Source: Planctomycetota bacterium
GTDB taxonomy: Bacteria > Planctomycetota > GCA-002687715
Direction: 5' to 3'
DNA length: 46,408 nt
Assembly (NCBI GenBank): GCA_002687715.1
Contig: NZBC01000243.1
Location: 1-46,408, forward strand
Within the stretch, counting starts at the first letter, position 1, and each line of letters begins with the position of its first letter. This document shows, one piece after another, positions 31,409 to 40,200 of this stretch. Under the pieces are notes generated by a model, which saw nothing but the letters and a program-made list of their open reading frames with translations, ran no database searches and was not told where the DNA came from. A program made the translations under genes and the position numbers.

Positions 31409-33154
31409 ATGCGCGACGGGGTGAAGCTCTACACCCAGATCTTCGAACCGGTGGGTCGCGACGCTTCCAGTCCGATCCTGCTCACCCGCACGCCCTACGA
31501 CGTGGGGGCGATGCCGCGGAGGGTCGACCCCTCCCGGCTGGGTCCTTCGCCCCTCTTCGCCGACGCGGGCTACGTCTTCGTGTCCCAGGACGTCCGCGGT
31601 CGCTTCCGTTCGGAAGGAGACTGGAAGACGCTTCGGCCTCCCCGGCTCGATCCGACCGATCCGAGCGCCGTCGACGAGACGACCGATGCCTCGGACACCA
31701 TCGACTGGTTGCTCGAGCACGTCCCAGGTCACAACGGCCGGGTCGGGATGTGGGGGATCTCCTACGACGCGTGGCAGACGGTCATGGCCATGGTCGACGC
31801 CCACCCGGCCCTGGTCGCGGTCTCGCCACAGGCTTCTCCCGCGGACATGTACGTGGGGGACGACATCCACCACAACGGCGCCTTCCGGCTGAGCTACACC
31901 TTCGCCTGGCACGCCTTCATGGCCGCCCGCGGGGGGAACGCGGATCCGGCGCTGATCCGGCCGGCGCTGCAGGCCGACGCCTACGAGTTCTTCCTCGCCT
32001 TCTCCTCCCTGCAGGAGCTCGAGCAGCGATTCTTCCAGGGCCGGGTCCCGGACTGGGACGACCTCATCGTGCACGCCGACTACGACGAGTACTGGCAGCG
32101 ACGCAACGTCCTCCACCTGCTCGACGATGTCCGCCCGGCGGTCCTGCACGTGGCCGGCTGGTTCGACGCGGAGGACTTCCGCGGTCCGATCGACCTCTAC
32201 CACCGGGTCGAGAGCTCGGACGACCAGGACCGGAACTACCTCGTGGTCGGGCCGTGGAAGCACGGCGGCTGGAACGTGCAGACCGGGGAGACCGGCGAAT
32301 CCCTGGGGGACCTCGACTTCGGCTCCGCGACCAGTGAGACCTACCGGGATCAGGTGGAGCTGCCCTTCTTCGAGCACTGGTTGCGCGACGACGCGGATCC
32401 GCTGCTACCCGAGGTCATGGCCTTCGAGACCGGCGGCAACACGTGGCACGAGCTGGACCAGTGGCCGCCGGAGTCCATCGCGCGGCGGCCGCTGTACCTG
32501 CGGGTGGACGGAGCGGCCTCCTTCGAGGCCCCGGGAGCCGGCGAAGGCCACAGCGAGTTCCTCAGCGACCCTTCCGACCCGGTCCCCTACACCGCGGACG
32601 GGCCGGTCTTCCCGAAGCCGGACTACATGGTCGAGGACCAGCGATTCCTCGAGGGGCGGGCGGACGTGCTGTCCTTCGTCCCCGAGCCGCTGGCCGAGGA
32701 CCTGGTGATCGCGGGCCGGATCGGGGTCCGCCTGCACTTCTCCACCACCGGCACCGACGCCGACTGGATCGTCAAGCTGATCGACGTCCATCCGGAGGAC
32801 AGCGAGGAGCTCTCCCCCGCCACCGGCCGGCCCCTGGCCGGCGCGCGCATGATCCTCAGCGGGGAGGTGTTCCGGGCCCGGTACCGCGACAGCTTCGAGG
32901 ACCCCTCTCCGCTGGAGCCCGGTCGGGTGACGGAGTTGGACTTCGTCCTGCCCGATCGCATGCACCGCTTCCGCGCCGGTCACCGGATCATGGTCCAGGT
33001 GCACAGCACCTGGTTCCCGCTCTACGACCGGAACCCGCAGACCTACACCGACATCTACCGTGTGAACGCGGCGGACCTGGAGTCGGCCACCCACCGCGTC
33101 TTCCACCGCGACGACGCCGCCTCGCGACTCTCCCTCCCGGTGTTCCCGCGCTGA
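31409..33154 (+). CDS. CocE/NonD family hydrolase (peptidase S15 fold), leader displaced
   Basis: 581 residues from ATG 31409, preceded by GGAG at eight nt. An a/b-hydrolase of the X-Pro dipeptidyl-peptidase/cocaine-esterase type: MRDGVKLYTQIFEP (N-terminal strand), YVFVSQDVRGRFRSEG (oxyanion/Arg loop), the nucleophile elbow GMWGISYDAWQTVM with Ser at GxS, VLHVAGWFDAEDF (acid), and LVVGPWKHGGW (His). The C-terminal jelly-roll domain (from about residue 340) ends RAGHRIMVQVHSTWFPLYDRNP, typical of the family. It hydrolyses peptides or esters with acyl chains. With the signal peptide separated by a cytochrome fragment, the present product would be cytoplasmic. Confidence 0.87.
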   Translation: MRDGVKLYTQIFEPVGRDASSPILLTRTPYDVGAMPRRVDPSRLGPSPLFADAGYVFVSQDVRGRFRSEGDWKTLRPPRLDPTDPSAVDETTDASDTIDWLLEHVPGHNGRVGMWGISYDAWQTVMAMVDAHPALVAVSPQASPADMYVGDDIHHNGAFRLSYTFAWHAFMAARGGNADPALIRPALQADAYEFFLAFSSLQELEQRFFQGRVPDWDDLIVHADYDEYWQRRNVLHLLDDVRPAVLHVAGWFDAEDFRGPIDLYHRVESSDDQDRNYLVVGPWKHGGWNVQTGETGESLGDLDFGSATSETYRDQVELPFFEHWLRDDADPLLPEVMAFETGGNTWHELDQWPPESIARRPLYLRVDGAASFEAPGAGEGHSEFLSDPSDPVPYTADGPVFPKPDYMVEDQRFLEGRADVLSFVPEPLAEDLVIAGRIGVRLHFSTTGTDADWIVKLIDVHPEDSEELSPATGRPLAGARMILSGEVFRARYRDSFEDPSPLEPGRVTELDFVLPDRMHRFRAGHRIMVQVHSTWFPLYDRNPQTYTDIYRVNAADLESATHRVFHRDDAASRLSLPVFPR

Positions 33155-33181
33155 CCCGATACTGGCACTGAAGATTGTGCA

Positions 33182-33214
33182 TGTCGGGTGGGCAGGCCTC
33201 GGAGCCCACCGACA
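33182..33214. terminator. Strong hairpin between convergent genes
   Basis: TGTCGGGTGGGC and GCCCACC-GACA form an 11-bp stem with one bulged G and a 10-nt loop (33182-33214). It lies 28 nt past the hydrolase stop and 22 nt before the end of the minus-strand gene at 33236. It probably terminates both. No T-run. Confidence 0.5.
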
Positions 33215-33235
33215 TCGCGCTGTGCGGATCCCGGG

Positions 33236-33787
33236 CTACCCGCTCCCCTGGTGAACCCACACCGTCCCGCTTGGTGACTCGGGGGGCTGCGGACGTCGAC
33301 GCGGCTCTCCGCTCCGGGACTCCGGAGAGCCGTGACTCACCGACCGGCGAGGACCTCGCTTCGCCCGCCCCAGTCCTGCCGCCAGGACAGCAGCTGCTCG
33401 AATCTCATCGGCGATGGACAGAGAGCAGCGCCGGGCCAGCTTCGGCCGGTCCTCGAGCTCGAGCTCTGGCATGCCGGCGACGCTCAACAGCTTGAACAGG
33501 AGCTTCGCGGCCAGCCCGCTCTTCGGCGCGATCGTGATCTCGGGAAACCGAGCGTCCGGTCGATGGAAGTAGACGAAGGTCCGGTGTACGTCGCGCCACC
33601 CGTCGTCGCCGTCGTCCTCCGTCCACGAGGCGTCGAGCAGGGCGTCAGCGCCGTGCTCCCGTGACCGCAGCGTGACGTTGTCGACCGTGAGCGACTCCTC
33701 GGCCAGGAGCTGTCTCAGATCCTGCAAGAGGTCGGTGGGGACCTCTGTCTCGACCAGCTGTTCGCTCTGGAGAGGTTCGGTGGGCAT
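33236..33787 (-). CDS. Uncharacterised protein, probably C-terminally truncated or frameshifted
   Basis: 183 residues from ATG 33787 (MPTEPLQSEQLVETEVPTDL). Residues 1-125 are coherent: an acidic N-terminus, DVHRTFVYFHRPDARFPEIT, then APKSGLAAKLLFKLLSVAGM and ELELEDRPKLARRCSLSIAD. The tail from about residue 140 is Arg/Pro/Ser-rich without pattern, as if the real gene ended or shifted near 33370. The EDRPKLARR segment recalls a family in which (F)EDHPxFSRRYxLR follows a similar helix, but I cannot name it. Start supported only weakly (AAGGGT upstream). Confidence 0.5.
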   Translation of the reverse strand: MPTEPLQSEQLVETEVPTDLLQDLRQLLAEESLTVDNVTLRSREHGADALLDASWTEDDGDDGWRDVHRTFVYFHRPDARFPEITIAPKSGLAAKLLFKLLSVAGMPELELEDRPKLARRCSLSIADEIRAAAVLAAGLGRAKRGPRRSVSHGSPESRSGEPRRRPQPPESPSGTVWVHQGSG

Positions 33788-34022
33788 GGACGTGACCCTT
33801 CGATGGTTCAGAGGCGCAGTACGCGTTCGCGTACGAGGCCGGGTCTCTGCGCCTCTTCGTTTTTCACTGGTTCGAGGAGCCGGACCTCCACCGCTGAGCC
33901 CCCTCGGGGTGTCCATCCTGCTGGTCGGCGGTCGCCCTCAACCAGGGCATCTCGGGTGACGACGGGCTCGGCGAGCGCGGCGACGTGACTCTCCGCCGAT
34001 GTGGGCGAGCGCTGCTGGACGC

Positions 34023-34724
34023 TCAGGACCGCCGCGCTCTGTCCGGTGGCTCCTTGCGGCGCTTCGTGCTCGCCGCCCAGATCTTCGCGGTCCCCTTCGG
34101 CTTGCCGCGAGTGCGCATGACGAAGGCCACCAGCTCAGCGACGCTGTCCAGGCCGAGCTTTCGCATGGCGTTGTTCTTGCGGGCGTCGATGGCCTGCGGG
34201 CTCACCGAGAGCTCGAAGGCGATCTGCTTGTTCGTGAAGCCCTTCAGGATCAACTCCACCACCTCGTGTTCCCGAGGCGTCAGGCGGTCCAGGATCCGGT
34301 CGTGTTCTTCCTGCTGGTGGCGCTGCTCGTGCTGCTCGGCGTCGAGCTGGAGGGCCTTCTGCACGCGGTCGAGCAGGTCCTGGGCGCGCATGGGCTTCTC
34401 GATGAACTCGACGGCTCCCTTCTGGAGGGCCTCCACGGCCACCGACACCTCGCCGAAGCCCGTCATGAACAGGACGGGGATCTCGGCGCCCATGTCGGTG
34501 AGGTTCTCATGGAGCACGCGCCCCCCCATCCCCGGCATGCGCATGTCGAGCAGCACGCAGCCCCGGGCGCTCGGGTCGAAGACCTCCAGGAACTCCTCGG
34601 CCGTCGAGAACTCCGCGTGGGGAAGGTCGACCTCGTCGAGGAGTCGGCCGACCCAGCGCCGGACCTGGTCGTCGTCGTCGACGATGAACACGGTCGATTT
34701 GTCGTCGGCGCTCGATTGCATCAT
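34023..34724 (-). CDS. FixJ/NarL-type response regulator
   Basis: 233 residues from ATG 34724. The receiver domain (residues 11-125) has the acidic pair in VFIVDDDDQVRR, the phospho-acceptor Asp in VLLDMRMPGMGG, the Thr in LFMTGFGEV and the Lys in EFIEKPM. The C-terminal LuxR-type HTH (about 150-210) reads LTPREHEVVELILKGFTNKQ, then IAFELSVSPQAIDARKNNAM. A short basic tail follows. It is transcribed away from the receiver/EAL/kinase genes across a 366-nt divergent region carrying two dyads, and could be the transcriptional output of the neighbouring hybrid kinases. DNA targets unknown; self-regulation is plausible. Confidence 0.93.
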   Translation of the reverse strand: MMQSSADDKSTVFIVDDDDQVRRWVGRLLDEVDLPHAEFSTAEEFLEVFDPSARGCVLLDMRMPGMGGRVLHENLTDMGAEIPVLFMTGFGEVSVAVEALQKGAVEFIEKPMRAQDLLDRVQKALQLDAEQHEQRHQQEEHDRILDRLTPREHEVVELILKGFTNKQIAFELSVSPQAIDARKNNAMRKLGLDSVAELVAFVMRTRGKPKGTAKIWAASTKRRKEPPDRARRS

Positions 34725-34770
34725 CGACTCGGGGAGCTCCCGACCCTCCGATCGAGGGCCGTGGAATGGC

Positions 34771-34785
34771 TGAAACCGCGTTTCA
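34771..34785. promoter_or_regulatory. Palindrome TGAAAC-CGC-GTTTCA
   Basis: Perfect 6-bp arms, centred 54 nt upstream of the FixJ-like regulator's ATG, in the divergent promoter region. A dyad of this size and place is a candidate operator for a dimeric regulator, possibly the product of the adjacent gene itself. Confidence 0.45.
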
Positions 34786-34889
34786 TGTTAGCACGGTCCT
34801 GACCAGGGCACCGCTCCGCGGCCCCCGGCGGGGCCCCGCGCGGAGCTGTCGATAGATCGCCCCGGCCCGAGACCGCCGGGCGGCGGGGA

Positions 34890-34910
34890 GGGGTTGGAAA
34901 TACCAACCCC
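34890..34910. promoter_or_regulatory. Inverted repeat GGGGTTGG-aaata-CCAACCCC
   Basis: Perfect 8-bp arms with a 5-nt AT centre, midway between the divergent starts at 34724 and 35091. The AT-rich centre in a GC-rich region and the absence of a nearby gene end favour an operator or cruciform-forming regulatory site over a terminator. Confidence 0.5.
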
Positions 34911-35090
34911 GACCTGCGGACTCCCTATCTAACCAAGCCCGGCTGGATCCGCCAATGTGACCAACGTGCCGCAGGGCTCGCTCGGGACGAGAGGTCTCGA
35001 CCGAGCGGAGCGCTGGGCTCCGTGTGCCACCCGGCGCTTCGCCGGCAGGGTCGACGTACACCAATCAACCACGCGAGCAAGGAACGGATC

Positions 35091-35693
35091 ATGGGCGAGA
35101 TCGACGCCGGAGAAACCGCGCTGACCCTGGAGGAGGATCTGCGCGACGGCTGCGACGGTGACGGCGCCTTCCGCGGGTGCGTCGAAGACCCGGTCGAGCT
35201 GTGCGGCGGAGCGTTGTCGGAGTCGATGGCCGGCGAGGGGCCCCTGGCACCCATCGCGGTCCCGCGAGGGGACGGTCCGGCGTCGGCGGACGATGACACG
35301 CAGCGGGTCACGTACCGAGGATCGGAGTCCGTCCTCGTGGTGGAGGACGACGAGGTCGTGCGGCGCTACGCCGTTCGATGCCTCGAGGGCCTCGGCTTCG
35401 AGGTCACGGGCGCGGACAGCGGAGCCGCTGCCCTGGAGCAACTACGCGGTCCCACGGCCTTCGACGTGGTCTTCAGCGACGTCCTCATGCCTGGATGTCT
35501 GACCGGCTACGACCTGGCCGAGTACGTGCAGAAGGAAGCCGGTTCATCGACCGCGGTCCTCCTCGCGTCTGGCTGTCTCGCCAGCGAACGCGCCCAGGTC
35601 GAGGGGGGCCGGTGCGAATTTCTCAGCAAGCCCTACACCTGTGAACAACTCGGACGACGGCTTCGGGCGTTGCTCGACCAGAGAAGGCGATGA
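35091..35693 (+). CDS. Single-domain response regulator with acidic N-terminal extension
   Basis: 200 residues from ATG 35091 (AAGGA seven nt upstream). Residues 1-75 are acidic and low in pattern (many Asp/Glu/Gly). Residues about 78-198 form a receiver: SVLVVEDDEVVRRYAVRCLE, phospho-acceptor Asp in DVVFSDVLMPG, VLLASGC, and the Lys in EFLSKPYTCEQL. It lacks an output domain, so it probably acts as a phosphate sink or partner in a phosphorelay with the downstream hybrid kinases. Its stop overlaps the next gene's start (ATGA). Confidence 0.88.
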   Translation: MGEIDAGETALTLEEDLRDGCDGDGAFRGCVEDPVELCGGALSESMAGEGPLAPIAVPRGDGPASADDDTQRVTYRGSESVLVVEDDEVVRRYAVRCLEGLGFEVTGADSGAAALEQLRGPTAFDVVFSDVLMPGCLTGYDLAEYVQKEAGSSTAVLLASGCLASERAQVEGGRCEFLSKPYTCEQLGRRLRALLDQRRR

Positions 35694-37072
35694 TGATGGA
35701 AGAGACAAGCAAGGAGCTGCCGAGCGAGGAGCTCGGAGCGGGGAGGCAAACCTATCGCATGCTGGTCGTGGACGACGACATGCGGATCTGTCGGTTCGTG
35801 TCGCGGGTCGCGAAGAACCTGGGCGTCGACGCGACGCTGGTCAGCGATTCACGAGACGTCATCGACGCCGATTCCAGGCTGCGCCCTGACTTGATCATGC
35901 TCGACCTGAGCATGCCCGGCCTGGATGGGGTCGAGGTCCTGCGTAGCCTGGCCGGCGCTCGCTGCATGGCAGTGATCTGTTTGTTCTCCGGCGCCGACCT
36001 GGAGGTGATCGACGGCGCCGTGCAGCTCGGCCGCGCGCTGGGATTGCGGATGGCGAGCCCGCTCCCCAAGCCCCTGAACGTCGGCAAGATCACCGACGTC
36101 ATCATCGCTCACAAGGGGGAGTGCGAGGGGGTGGAACCCACCGCTCGCGACCTCGAAGACGCGATTCGTGAGGGCCGGATCCGGCCCCATTACCAGCCGA
36201 AGATCGAGCTCTCGTCCGGCCGCATGGTCGGCGTCGAAGCGCTCGCTCGCTGGGAAGACGAGAAGGTCGGGTTCATCCCCCCGAGCATCTTCATCGGCCT
36301 GGCCGAAGAGGCGGGCCTCATCGATTCGTTGACGGCCTGCATCACACAGCGCGCGTTCAAGGAGGTCGTCGGTCTGGAGGGAGGCGGACGGAAGCTCGGC
36401 CTCGCGCTCAACCTGTCTCCTCTCCTCCTGACGGACGTCCGATACCCCGATCGCGTGCTCGACTGGGCTCGCGCCGAAGGGGTCTCCCCCGACCGCGTGA
36501 CCCTCGAGATCACGGAGAACGAAGCCCTGAAGGACCGGAGTCGGTGCCTGGACACGCTCGTCCGGTTCCGCCTCATGGGTTTCCACCTCTCCGTGGATGA
36601 CTTCGGGACGGGGTTCTCCTCGCTGGCTCACCTCTACGCTCTCCCCTTCGAGGAGATCAAGATCGACAGGACCTTCGTCGCCGACCTGGGTCGGAACGAA
36701 GGCGCCGAGACCATCGTCAAGGCGATCGTCGCTCTGGGCCGAGGCCTGGGCCAGGCTGTCGTGGCGGAGGGGGTCGAGGATGCAGTGACCGCCAGGCTGC
36801 TCGGGCAGCTCGGTTGTGACGTGGCGCAGGGCTACTACTTCTGCCGCCCTCAGGAACTCGAGGGGCTCCGCTCCTTCATCGGCAAGGACGGTCCCTGGCC
36901 TCCCTCGGCCTCGACCCTCGCTGCGTCAAGCTCCTCTGCGGAGCCTGATGAAGGTGAGCCGGGGCGAGGGAGTGCCCCGGTCATCGAGGATCAGCCGGCG
37001 ATCCGTTACCTACAACGACTGTGGCATCAGCTCGATCCAGCGCGAAGGACGGGGCCCGCCCTCAGTCGTTGA
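35690..37072 (+). CDS. REC-EAL c-di-GMP phosphodiesterase
   Basis: 460 residues from ATG 35690 (two further in-frame ATG codons follow). The receiver domain covers about 22-140 with MLVVDDDMRICRFV, LIMLDLSMPGLDG and PLPKPLN. The EAL domain covers about 155-400 with all catalytic residues visible: VGVEALARWE (EAL), ALNLSPLLL (Asn), LEITENEAL (Glu), LSVDDFGTGFSSLAHL (Asp pair), EIKIDRTFV (Lys), VVAEGVEDA (Glu) and DVAQGYYFCRP (Gln). An active phosphodiesterase cleaving cyclic-di-GMP to pGpG is predicted, gated by phosphorylation. The C-terminal 55 residues are disordered. Translationally coupled to the upstream receiver gene; the propeller kinase gene follows. Confidence 0.93.
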   Translation: MMMEETSKELPSEELGAGRQTYRMLVVDDDMRICRFVSRVAKNLGVDATLVSDSRDVIDADSRLRPDLIMLDLSMPGLDGVEVLRSLAGARCMAVICLFSGADLEVIDGAVQLGRALGLRMASPLPKPLNVGKITDVIIAHKGECEGVEPTARDLEDAIREGRIRPHYQPKIELSSGRMVGVEALARWEDEKVGFIPPSIFIGLAEEAGLIDSLTACITQRAFKEVVGLEGGGRKLGLALNLSPLLLTDVRYPDRVLDWARAEGVSPDRVTLEITENEALKDRSRCLDTLVRFRLMGFHLSVDDFGTGFSSLAHLYALPFEEIKIDRTFVADLGRNEGAETIVKAIVALGRGLGQAVVAEGVEDAVTARLLGQLGCDVAQGYYFCRPQELEGLRSFIGKDGPWPPSASTLAASSSSAEPDEGEPGRGSAPVIEDQPAIRYLQRLWHQLDPARRTGPALSR

Positions 37073-37226
37073 TCGCCGATCGAAGGTTCGACCCCGAGTT
37101 CTTCTTCCGCCGCTGTCTCTCGCGTCCTTCCAGGCCGCTCGCTCACGACTGACCCGAGCCCCTGCGGCTCACACTTGTTCTTCCAACGGACCAGCACGCT
37201 CGTGCGCACTGGCGAAGGAGGATGGC

Positions 37227-40200
37227 ATCAGCTCACTCACACGCAATCGGTACCAGCGGTCTCTGCAGGCCATCGCCGCTGGCGTGGTCCTGCTTTCGGG
37301 TACGTCGCTCGCGCAGCGAATCGCCGTTCGCGACTACACGATGACGGACGGATTGCCGAGCGCGCAGGTCGAGAGCATCGCGCAGGACGGCGCCGGGACC
37401 ATGTGGTTCCTGACCCGCCTGGGCATCGCGTCGTACGACGGGGCGAACTGGAACGTCGAGAGCTACCCGAGGGTCTCGCCGCAACGCTTGTCGTACATGA
37501 GCGCGGACGCGCGCGGACAGCTGTGGGTCTACAGCGGGGATCAATGCTGGAGCCGGACAGAGGCGGGGTGGGAGGAGTTGCCGTCGCCGCCGGTCGACTC
37601 CACCAGGATCGTCCAGATCGTCTCCATCGGTGACGGCGCGGCGGCCCGACGCGTCGCCGGCGGCGCACGAGATCAGATGCACGTGTTCGACGGGGCGTCC
37701 TGGACGACGACCGAGGTCGGGACGGGAGACGAGATCACGTGGATCCGTGCGCTCACGGCGATGGGTACGCGTTGTCTGATCGGGACCTCGCGCGGCGTCA
37801 TCGAATTCGACGCCGTCACGGGGACCCTCGATCGGTGGGAGCTGGATCTCCCGGACACCGACCTGAGCGGACTCTGCTACGACGCGCGTCGCGACACCTT
37901 GTGGGTCGCGGGCAAGAGCTGGATCGCGCGCGTGGACTGTTCGGCCGGGGCCAGGGAAGTCAACCTCGTTCACGACCATCCCGAGCTCCTCAGGACGGGC
38001 CTGAGCGTGCGTTACTTCTGCGGCGTGGACCTCTCGGGAGGGCTCTACCTCGGTGACGATTTCAGCCTCCACTATTTCCATCACGAGACCGGGCTGGAGC
38101 GGGTGGGGCTCGCGAGCGGGATGACGACCGAGGGCGTCAACGGCGTTTTCTGCGATCGCGAGGGGAACATCTGGACGTCCGCCGCCCGCGGAGTGAACAA
38201 GATCGTGAGCCGCCGGTTCAAGACCTACGACAAGGATCACGGCCTCTTCGAGGACGAGGTCTCGGCTGCCGTCGAGCGCGCGGACGGCTCGATCGTGCTC
38301 GGTCACAACGGTGGCCTCACCTTGCTCGGTTCGAATCCCGAGGTGATCTCCTTCTCCGACGAGATCGTGCGACCGCGCGTCATGGACCTCGCCGAGGACG
38401 ATGACGGCGTCCTCTGGGCAGCGACCGGCTACCTCGGCCTCGGGCGGCTCGGCCCGGACGGCCTGGAGATCGTCCTGGATCGGGAGGCGAGCGGGGGCCT
38501 CCTGGGCACGCTCGCGAGCATCGCGCCGGTGGGTTCGGGGATGTGGCTGGGCTCGGATCGGGGCCTGTTCTGGTTCGAGGAGGGCGTGCTGACCCCGGTC
38601 CCCCTGACTCCGGAGGATGGTGAGCCCACGTCGGTGCGCCGTGTCGTCCGCGACGGCGCTGACAGCGTGCTCGTCGCGACGATCAAGAAGGGGCTCTTCT
38701 CGATCGATGAGGACCACACCGTTCGGCGCTGGACTCACTCCGATTTCGCCGTCTACTCCACCTTCACCGTCCTGCGGCACTCCGACGGGACGATCTGGGG
38801 AGGGGCCAAGGGAGGCCTCGTGTCTACGCGCGAAGGCGGCCGCCTCGAGCTGGCGGATCATCCGCGGATCCGCCGCCCGGTCTACGCCTTGACGGAGGAC
38901 CAGGACGGGTGCCTCTGGATCGGTACGGACGCGGGTCTGCTTCGCTGGGACGGCAGCACTCTGCTGGATTACGGCACCGGCGACGGCGTCATCGGATCGG
39001 AGTCGAACCGCGGCGCGGCCTTCGTCGACCGGGCCGGTCGAACGTGGTTCGGGACCAACAGCGGCATCTCGGTGTACGACGAGCGGTTCGACGAACCGCG
39101 CGTGCACGGCCCCTCGGTGCGCCTGCTCGACATGGAGGTGGGCGGGAGCCTGTATCCACTGAACTCCGACGCACGCTTGCCGCACGATTCTCGCGCGTTG
39201 ACGTTTCGCTTCGCCGGCATCTCGTTCATGAACGAGGACCGCCTGCGGTTCCAGACCAGGCTGGTTGGATTCGACGACGAGTGGTCGATCCCGAGCATCA
39301 TCCCGAATCGCGAGATCCGTTACACGAACCTGTCGCCGGGGGAGTACCGGTTTCAGATCCGCGCGATCGACATCGAGGGCGTGGTGAGCCCGGCGACGAC
39401 ATCCGCGTCCGTTGTGGTGCAGAAGCCGATCTGGAAGATCCCCTGGTTCATCGCGGCGGAGGTGCTCCTCGGTTTGGCGATCGTCGCGGGGTTTCTCAGG
39501 TACTGGTCGCAGCGGCGGTACGCGCTGCGGCTGGAGAATGAGGTGAGTGTTCGCACCGCAGAGATCCGCGAGATGGAGCGGGAGCGGGAGAACCACGAAC
39601 GCATCGAGTCGATCGGGCTCCTGGCCGGTGGCATCGCGCATGACTTCAACAACATCCTGACCGCGATCGTCGGCAACGTGGTGTTGCTGAAGGACCGGGC
39701 CCTGCCGGAGGGTTCGGCGGTCGTCATCAGCGACGTCGAGAACGGGTGCTGGAAGGCCCGCGAACTGTCCAATCAGCTGCTGACGTTTGCGCGTGGCGGC
39801 GCGCCCATTCGCGAAGCGACGTCACTCGCCGAGCTCATCCGTGAATCGAGCCGTTTCGTACTGCGCGGCTCGTCCGTGAAGTGTGAATTTGATCTGCCAG
39901 AAGACCTGGCGACGGTCGAGGTCGATTCCGGACAGGTCAATCAGGTCATCACGAACCTGCTGATCAACGCGCGCCAAGCGATGCCCGGCGGAGGGATTGT
40001 CCGGGTGTCAGCCCGCAATCTGCAGCCGTCTCACGCGGCGGCGTGCGCGCTGCAGATCGAGGTCACGGACGGGGGGGGCGGTATCTCTCAGGACGTCATC
40101 GGTCGTGTCTTCGACCCGTACTTCTCGACGAAGGGGGAGGGTCACGGGCTCGGTCTCACGACAGCGCGCTCCATCATCGAGCGTCACGGGGGTGAGCTGT

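Noticed and set aside
37233..39641. 802-codon minus-strand open frame opposite the propeller kinase
   Set aside because: Antisense shadow of a multi-domain kinase with strong motifs; no start signal or family match.
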